Part shown: positions 57,501 through 64,000 of the stretch, piece by piece
Layout: each line of letters begins with the position of its first letter
Position numbering within the stretch: the stretch's first letter is position 1
NCBI GenBank assembly: GCA_001643675.2
Contig: LSRY02000002.1
Span: forward strand, 781,501-845,500
DNA length: 64,000 nt
DNA from: Monocercomonoides exilis
Lineage: Eukaryota > Preaxostyla > Oxymonadida > Polymastigidae
Direction: 5' to 3'
Notes under the pieces: model-generated
What the model was told of the DNA's origin: nothing
Databases searched by the model: none
The model's input: the letters and a program-made list of their open reading frames with translations, nothing else
Translations under genes and position numbers: made by a program

Positions 57501-58182
57501 CGAACGTATTGTCACAAACTCCAACATAACCGTTCCTCCATCTGCCTTGATAAGCCCAAACCTGATTATGTCTTCTCCATCTTCCTTTTTTGCGAATGAA
57601 CAATTATTTAAAGTTAACGATCCTTCTCAAGAGCAAATATGCGTCAACACATTTTCATAACCAGTGAATGAAGATGGCAGAATGAAGCTTATAAATTCGA
57701 AATATGAAATACCTGGAATTTTCATTGCAGCATCCTCCACTCCCCTTAGTGAAGAGCAACACTCCAGAGAGCACATATCTGTATTATTTGAGCTTATTGA
57801 AATTCCACAAAGATTGACGTAAACTCGAAGAACTGCACTATTCATAATGCTTATGCTTTTATTATTTCCTCCTGGAATTCTGGGTTGAAAATAATCGATG
57901 GACAGGCATAGATAATCTGAGGATCCGCAAGCACCCATATCTCTTCCTTCACTGCCAACAAATGCCTCCGAGCCGAGCGAGTGCCAGAAATAAACAAGTG
58001 GAATGGCATTTGCTGTATCATTTCCATCAAAGCCTCTTATGTATTCAAACGAAATATCAGAAAGATGTACAGTCACAAATAAAAGAGAGACGTTTGTAAT
58101 GCTCTTTGTCAATAAAAAAGATTTATAAAACATGACATTTTTATATCTTGCTGCATTTGGCTTGCCTGCATCAAATACTATG
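54531..58182 (-). pseudogene. Decayed paralogue of the giant beta-helix receptor
   Basis: Blocks align in order with the intact gene at 36.1-44.3 kb: 58182-57660 (RGFDGNDTANAIPLVYF matching RGFNGNDHEHSIPLVLF), 57182-56751 (LNEGGSFDC, GRDLFVKC, ELAIWGCT), weaker ectodomain traces at 56490-55410, a transmembrane remnant near 55320-55190, the juxtamembrane segment (KDPKLIEMVTMEMSP) at about 55140-55020, and the Ser-rich linker (SESGSTEYILG, CPTTSSMSNLVDAMACSS) at 54960-54690. Frames change repeatedly, the ectodomain is shortened by deletions, and the kinase-like lobe is missing: the reading ends at 54531 in unrelated sequence. This is a dead copy from a gene family. Identity in the linker is high, so the duplication is not very old. 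Confidence 0.85.
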
Positions 58183-59420
58183 AAAAATAATTAACAATGG
58201 ATCATTACTAACAAACATCAATGCTATCCCTTTTTCAAAGCCAATCCTCTCTTCTCCGGTTGGTGGCGTTCATCCTGTGAATATGCATGAAGTAATATAC
58301 AGCTTGGCTTTTCGATTTATCTGTGTATTTATTGCCCCTTTTCTGCTTATGATAGATAGCTCACAATACTCTTGAAAAACGCCTTCATTTATGTTCATTA
58401 GTGAGTAATCTTTTTCAATATTATGTATTGAACATTCACGTAGTATCTGTCTTTTTTGAATTCCATCTGTTGCTTAAATATTGCATTGCTGATTTGCAAA
58501 AAGTTATTTGTCCCTGTTAATAAACAAATGTCCATTTTATTGTATATCTCTTGAAAATAAGTTTTCCATATGTACTGGAAAAAAGTTCATTTTTGACATC
58601 TCATAATCAATCGAACGAGCTGACATACAAATTTGTATTCGCTAAAATGATACAGGAACAAACTTTATCCTCTTCAATTTTAGTATTAAAAATAGTTTAT
58701 TGACTTTCAAGACAATTTGTTCTTTCATAGAAGATCTATAATTGCTTGATCACAAGTTGTTATTACGAATAAAGACCGCAACTGAAAATATTCAAATTCC
58801 AAATATTTATTTATGGTTTCGTATTCAATATCACTGTTTCAATAATAAATGTTTTCTAATGTTTCTGTTCAAAACAATCGGTATTAATTTATCAAAAAAT
58901 TCATAAATAATATTAGTTAAAATATTATGGGTTTTCATGATCTAATTTGACTGACACAATTTTTAAAATTTGTCATGTCACACAGGCTTAATTTCTTCAT
59001 TTCAGTGAATGGACATTTATAACTTTTTTATCAAAAATATCATATTTAATTTGGAAAATTTTGAGAATAAAAAGAAATTGAGTCCTTGTCTGTTTGATTA
59101 ATTCATTATTTGTCCAAAACCACATTTTGTTAAACACTTCATCTTCTTGCGGATAATCAAGTTATTCACGTTATTATTTGAAAATAGTTTTTTTTTAAAT
59201 TCCATAATAATTACTCATTTGAAGTTTTTTCAAAAAAAAACTCAGATTTGTGGAAATGTCAGGTAAACACACGAAAAAGGTTTGCAAGAGCCATTGCTTT
59301 TAATAATCAATACGATGAATAAAGATTGAAGTTTGATAGAATTGTTTGCGGCTTATATTATTAGTAAATAAAAAGTGTCAATTTGCACAAAATCATTGAA
59401 CCTGCGTGTGTTAAATTTAT
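58183..59420. other. AT-rich spacer
   Basis: 1.24 kb of AT-rich DNA with no supported gene. It contains the reverse-complement TGTCATGTCACACAGGCTTA near 58972, shared with the 53.7-kb spacer. Confidence 0.45.
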
Positions 59421-61880
59421 TTATTCATCCAGAAAAAAATGATGAAATGAAAAAGGAAGAAGAAGAAAAAGAGGGAGAGGAGGATGAGAAAGATTTAAAG
59501 GAAGAATAAAATAAAAGGAAAAAGGAAAAGAGATAAGGATGATGAAGAACAGAAAGAAACAATCAAAAAACAACAAAAAGAGAAAGGATTTGAAACTTCT
59601 CCTCCTCCTCCTTCTCATTCTCCTCTTTCCTCCAACACATCCATCTCATTTCAGAACATCTCCTTGTTCTGCCCCAATTTCTGGTCTTTGGTGCAGACAC
59701 AGCAACAAAATGTGCTCCTTCTGATTAAAAACATCCTCCAAAACATACATTTGCTTCATCAACAACAGCAGCAGCAACAGTTCCAGCTACAGTTCCATCC
59801 TCATCCTGAAGTTTCCTTCAAACAATACTTCTTCTGTGATAAACCTTCCATCACATCCTTCTGCAATTTCTTCCATGCAAACACTTTCTCCATCAATGTC
59901 ATCAATGTCGCATTCGCAATATGCACAACAAATTGCGAAGCAATCTATTTTCATTCCATTAACGGCTCATTGAAAGACTTTGCTATCAAGCGAAGCAAAC
60001 TCACATATGACAAAATTAAAGTCTTATATTTCTGATTCTCAGCTGCATCAGCAGTGAAATAACAGACAGCAGCAACGACAACTAATTGCAAATACTTACG
60101 CAACACTTCAAAACAATCATTCTCCTTTTGAGATGACTTCACTTCAAAACAACAGTATATCTCCATCACCTGATTCATCTGCTTCTTCCTCTTCGCCTTT
60201 TCTCATCTTCATCTTCCGACAGAACTTTTTCAAATGTTGCTGCATCTTTTTCATCACACGATTAACCCATCTCTTTGCAATCACCTTCAATTTCACCTTC
60301 AGCTGAGTCAGTTAACGTCGATTCGACGCATCTTTGGATGCTGGACACGATTGCCATAGGGCAGAAAGTTGTGCGGAAGCGGCTGTGGGACCTGTGGAAG
60401 TGGGCAATCCAGAATGTGCTGAAAGGCGAGAGGAGGAAGCGAGAGAGCTGGAACTGGCAGCACATCAACCAAAAGCAGAGGTGCGACGGGTTGCAATAGA
60501 TGATGGAGAGGGCGTAGTATCTGCGAGCGATGGATTAAGAGACGCTGGGCGAGGACATGAGAGACAGGGTGAAGGAGTCTTTAGCGGAGGTCTGGGGAAT
60601 CATGATGAACTAGCACATTAGAAGGAACAAGAGGAATTTGGAGAACGAGAGGAAGAATTGGTCGGAGGGAAATGCAAGAGATGACACATTGTTTACAAGA
60701 TTGATTGAAGAATACGAAACAAAGAAGTAAAAAAGGCAAAACAGAAGCAAAAGAAGAAGGAGCAGATGACTCGAAAGACGAATAAGACACAAAAAACGAC
60801 AGACCGTGGAAGAGTGCAGCAGCGCGAGCGAACGAAGGAGTTCGGATGGGAGAGGGAGGAAGGGAGATCCAGATGCGGCAAGAGAAACAGAAGAAGAAGC
60901 AGAGGGAAGCAACAATTGCAGCAAATCAGAAGCATCAGGAGATTGAAGAGCGATATGTGCAGAGAAGATTGGACCTGAAATGAGAAGAGAAAGAAAAAAA
61001 AAGATTGAGAAATTTTTGAAAGGTGAGCGAAAGAAAATGGCAAATCAAGAAAAGTATCAGCGGAAGGAGGAGAAGAAGACACTCCGTGAGAAGCGAAAAC
61101 AGGAAGAGGCTGAACAGAGCCGAATTCAATCTGAACAGAAAGAAGAAGATGCGTAAAAGTTTCAGGATGAGAAGAAGTTTGCAGAGATTCGCAAAAATTT
61201 AAAGAAAGAGGAAGCAAAAGAGAAGACGAGGTGGCTGTGCATGCTGAATGAGAAGTTAATAGCGGCGTTGGTGATAACGACTGCGTTGATGACGACGATA
61301 GCAAAGATAGATGTGGGATACAAGTTTGTGTGCATGCAGAACTTTCGGGTGTTGGGAGATGCGCAGTAGAGAACAGAGGACGATATGCAAAAGGAGAAGG
61401 AGAGAGAAGGAAATAGAAATTGAGAGAAAGGTGGAGAGAAACTGAAAGAGAACTGACACTAAATGAGGAGAAAAATGAAGAAAGCTTAGAAAGTTCAATG
61501 AAGCTTCTTCAAATAGTGAGTATTCTGAAACTCCAGCTTTGCTTCAGTCTCATTTTGATTCTCAGTCAACTTTTCATCGAATTGAAGTTCTTTCTTCAAC
61601 ACACGATGTTCCAATTTTGGATTCCATAACTCACAGCACCAACAAACAGCAAAATCACCAAATAATCAGCCAATGAGATCAATTTCCACATATCCAGCAT
61701 CTGCACCTCATTACTCAACATCAATTACTCCTTCGTATCCTTCTCCTCAATCTCCTGTGTTCATTTCACCATCTTCTCAGGCTTCGCTTTTATCAAATTC
61801 TGCTATTTCAACACAAAACAAGAGCCTTCCTCACTCACTCCATCTTCTTCTTGTTCCTTATGTTAAAGAAATGTTTTTTT
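59421..61880 (+). pseudogene. Decayed Gln/Glu/Lys-rich coding region
   Basis: The plus strand shows protein-like pieces in changing frames: 59580-59820 (FWSLVQTQQQNVLLLIKNIL, then a Gln run), 60310-60500 (AIGQKVVRKRLWDLWKWAIQ), Glu/Lys/Arg-rich helices to about 61400, and a Ser/Pro-rich tail at 61673-61882 (TAA). At least ten stops interrupt the region. The order (Gln-rich start, charged coiled coil, Ser/Pro tail) looks like a single former gene. I do not recognise the family. Base composition is GC-richer than the surrounding spacers, which supports a coding past. Confidence 0.45.
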
Positions 61881-61882
61881 AA

Positions 61883-62396
61883 TCAATTTTTGCTTTTGCT
61901 CATCAACTTTCATTTGTATTTGTAATGAGCTTTTTCAATTATATTAAAAGAAACTGGATGCAGTCAATTGACAGTGATATATTAAGATCACTAAAATATT
62001 AACAAATAATGGAACAGGCAGATGAAAACAAATTCAAACAGTATCGCTTCAAAATTAACAATTTCATGTTTTTTCGATTGTACGTCCTTTAACTGAATAT
62101 TTTCTAGGATTAATAAAAAAAATTTATGTTTCAATTATTTTATTTGTTTTTGGTTTGATAGAAACATTTTCGTGTTTTCATTTCATCTTCTGAAGTTAAA
62201 AAAATTAGTTTTGTTTTCAATAATTCCTGTTTTGGCTTTCTTCTTTCATAATTGAAGTTTCATAAAAATTTTTTTATCAAAACGATTTTTATACAATTTT
62301 TCGTTCATTCAAAAATATATTTTTTTCAAATTTTCATGTCAGAACGGTATTCAGATACAAGCTGAATATTTAAGAATAAAAAATACATTTTGAAAT

Positions 62397-62397
<1 letters not shown>
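61883..62397. other. AT-rich spacer
   Basis: No coding or RNA signal seen. It ends at the poly(A) tract of the next repeat. Confidence 0.45.
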
Positions 62398-62436
<39 letters not shown>

Positions 62437-62511
62437 AAACACTTCTCGACATTGATTTTGTCATTCGACCGACATGCCTCGCTTTATTTTTACTTGTCGC
62501 AAAGGCCTATT
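62398..62511 (-). repeat. Second AGGCCTTTGCGACA repeat, with A37 tract, opposite orientation
   Basis: Read on the minus strand it is AATAGGCCTTTGCGACAAG, then a GTCGGTCGAATGAC core, GTCGAGAAGTGTTTTC and a T37 run. It matches the copy at 47390-47509 over its whole length by eye (about 70-75%). Confidence 0.7.
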
Positions 62512-62748
62512 TTTGTTATTGAAATTTGCATTTTTTAACATATTTCACTTCAAAAATTTGGTGCCAACAAAAAAATGGGGCAAATAAAAAATCTAACATT
62601 ATTCAAAATTAGTGAAGAAAAAAATTAAAAATTTAATTTGTGTAAGAGAGAAAAATAAGACTTAGTTCCATTAAATATATACTTTCAGTAAGAAATATAA
62701 TATTTAACCATTTATTAATTAATGCAAGCTGTATAGAAATCAAGAAAT

Positions 62749-64000
62749 TTAATAAAAACATGTTCTTGTATTATGAGCAGGCACAGATAAAATTTTCAGA
62801 TGTTGTTTTCCCCACAACCAGAGATAATTGTCAACCGTAACATCATTCACAATAACATCATCAGGTAAGGTTAATGAAGTCGAAGCAATTAATTCTTTAA
62901 TCTTTTGTGTGATGAGGGAAAGCGCAAAAATAGAGCATCCTCTTATTTCCATTTCAACGCGCGATGATTGTGCTATCATAACAGTCGTTGTTGACTGACC
63001 AAGGCTTTCTTGCGATGTTGATGAAATGCAAGATTCTGATGAAGTTGATGGCTGAGGAGATGACGATGAAGAAGAAAGTCCATCTTGTTCTTGTTTATCA
63101 TCTTTTTTCTTTTCTCCACTTCGAAGTAATTCAAGTAGCTGATCGGAATATTGCAAAGCACCAAGATGCGCTAGTACTTGAGGAACACGATAGTCAGCAA
63201 ACATCGTCAATTCGTCAATGTCATTGAAGCTACCTAGCGATTCTCTATTAAAATATACCCACAAATCTGCAGCAATGATTTGTGCTCTCTTGTGGAATGC
63301 AACAGGAACTGAAATTTATATCAATAAAGAATGAAAGAAAGAAAGAAAGAATATAATTTCGTACTTTTAATTTCACTTGTAGAAGAAATTGGCTCTTTCC
63401 AATCTTCATCTAACAATTTTTCTGCTAATTTATGCTTGTAAATTTGTTCTTTTAACAAATTTGAATTTTTCGGCAAAGAATCAAGTGATCCATCATTCCA
63501 AATTCCTCTGTCTCTAAAAGAAGATAAAGCATCAGCAATTCGAACAGAGATCTGAACAGCAGAGTGATTACATTTACGTATGAAATTAGCAAATAAGCCA
63601 TCACATTCTGCTGTAAGCCATTTTCCTGCTTCATGAAGAACTTCAACTCTTTTTTCAACAAGCGGACAAGTTTTTTCTGGATGAGAATTATTATACCGAT
63701 AAAATAGTCTGCAACATTTTATTTAATAAATTAATTTCAAAAAAAGACAAACGAAACATCTTTTTCAGTACATTCAGACATCCATTTTGCAGTTAAAAAT
63801 GGAATATGCTCCATCCGAGCTCTATGCATCGATATAACATGAGCCCAATATCCTTGAATAATCGTTTTAGAACCTTCAGGAAATTCAATACAATATGACG
63901 ATCCATCATCATAATAGAAAGAGAAATTTAAAACGTCAAGGAAGAAGATCCATTGAGCAAGCATTTCTTCACCAATTTCTTCTATTTTTGGAATATACGA
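62749..64000 (-). CDS. QNG1: Queuosine salvage enzyme QNG1 (DUF2419), 5' end outside window
   Basis: The minus strand shows the C-terminal three-quarters of a queuosine 5'-phosphate N-glycosidase-type protein: FFLDVLNFSFYYDD, GYWAHVISMHRA, PLVEKRVEVLHEAG, FHKRAQIIAADLW, the hallmark MFADYRVPQVLAHLGALQYS, EIRGCSIFAL and YLWLWGK, ending in TAA at 62749. Exons: last 63308-62749; previous 63708-63365, joined by a 56-nt intron with a (GAAA) repeat in it. The intron before 63708 starts at 63779 (in phase) or at 63757 (better alignment but one base out of phase). A Ser-rich insertion replaces the short loop before the EIRGC segment. QNG1 frees queuine from queuosine nucleotides for tRNA-guanine transglycosylase. 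Confidence 0.88.

Noticed and set aside
1-64000. tRNA and rRNA genes
   Set aside because: I looked for T-loop GTTCGAATC-type and conserved rRNA cores and found none I could support by eye.
1-64000. Reassigned stop codons (TAA/TAG as Gln)
   Set aside because: TAA ends SufC, QNG1 and the B-box giant, and TAG ends PSMB2, each exactly at the expected C-terminus.

Overview
The window is nuclear DNA of an intron-bearing, AT-rich protist. Eleven genes look intact or nearly so, and two of them run off the window edges. The best guess is an oxymonad or close relative (Preaxostyla, Monocercomonoides-like). This rests mainly on a SufC ATPase with no recognisable organelle-targeting leader; a cytosolic SUF system is the published hallmark of that group. 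TAA, TAG and TGA all end recognisable genes here, so the standard code is used, which argues against lineages with reassigned TAA/TAG. The taxonomic assignment is an inference; the gene identities below come from motifs read in the translations.

Left part (1-46.6 kb) is gene-dense, with short introns (mostly 45-130 nt, two of only 24 and 28 nt). In order: a Lys/Glu-rich protein with TFKP motifs (minus, partial); a ropporin-like RIIa protein (plus); proteasome beta subunit PSMB2 (plus); a giant B-box/poly-Ser/CCCH protein (plus); a secreted-type beta-helix membrane protein (minus); kinetochore NDC80 (minus); an RPA-interacting protein (plus); the nuclear exosome nuclease EXOSC10/Rrp6 (plus); SufC (plus); an importin-alpha-like ARM protein (minus); a CCR4/ANGEL-type nuclease (plus); and a 2.7-kb-residue beta-helix receptor with a degenerate kinase-like tail (minus). 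Many of these carry long serine or glutamate runs encoded by trinucleotide microsatellites.

The 44.5-46.6 kb stretch is a break point. A 100-bp, 99% identical inverted repeat sits directly against the truncated 5' end of a GRP94-type HSP90 copy that has frameshifts and stops, so it is a pseudogene.

Right part (46.6-62.7 kb) is different: AT-rich, gene-poor and full of relics. It holds a decayed paralogue of the large beta-helix receptor (54.5-58.2 kb), at least two other decayed, unidentified coding stretches, a 1.15-kb element with about 308-bp terminal inverted repeats (52.5-53.65 kb), and dispersed repeats sharing the motif AGGCCTTTGCGACA. Two of these repeats carry T51 and A37 tracts and lie in opposite orientation at 47.4 and 62.4 kb, bracketing the island. 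Beyond it a normal gene resumes: the queuosine-salvage enzyme QNG1 (minus, partial).

The intact genes are mostly housekeeping (protein turnover, RNA decay, mitosis, nuclear import, FeS assembly, tRNA-modification salvage, cilium) and form no single pathway. The genes with least precedent are the beta-helix/pseudokinase receptor and its relatives, and the B-box giant.
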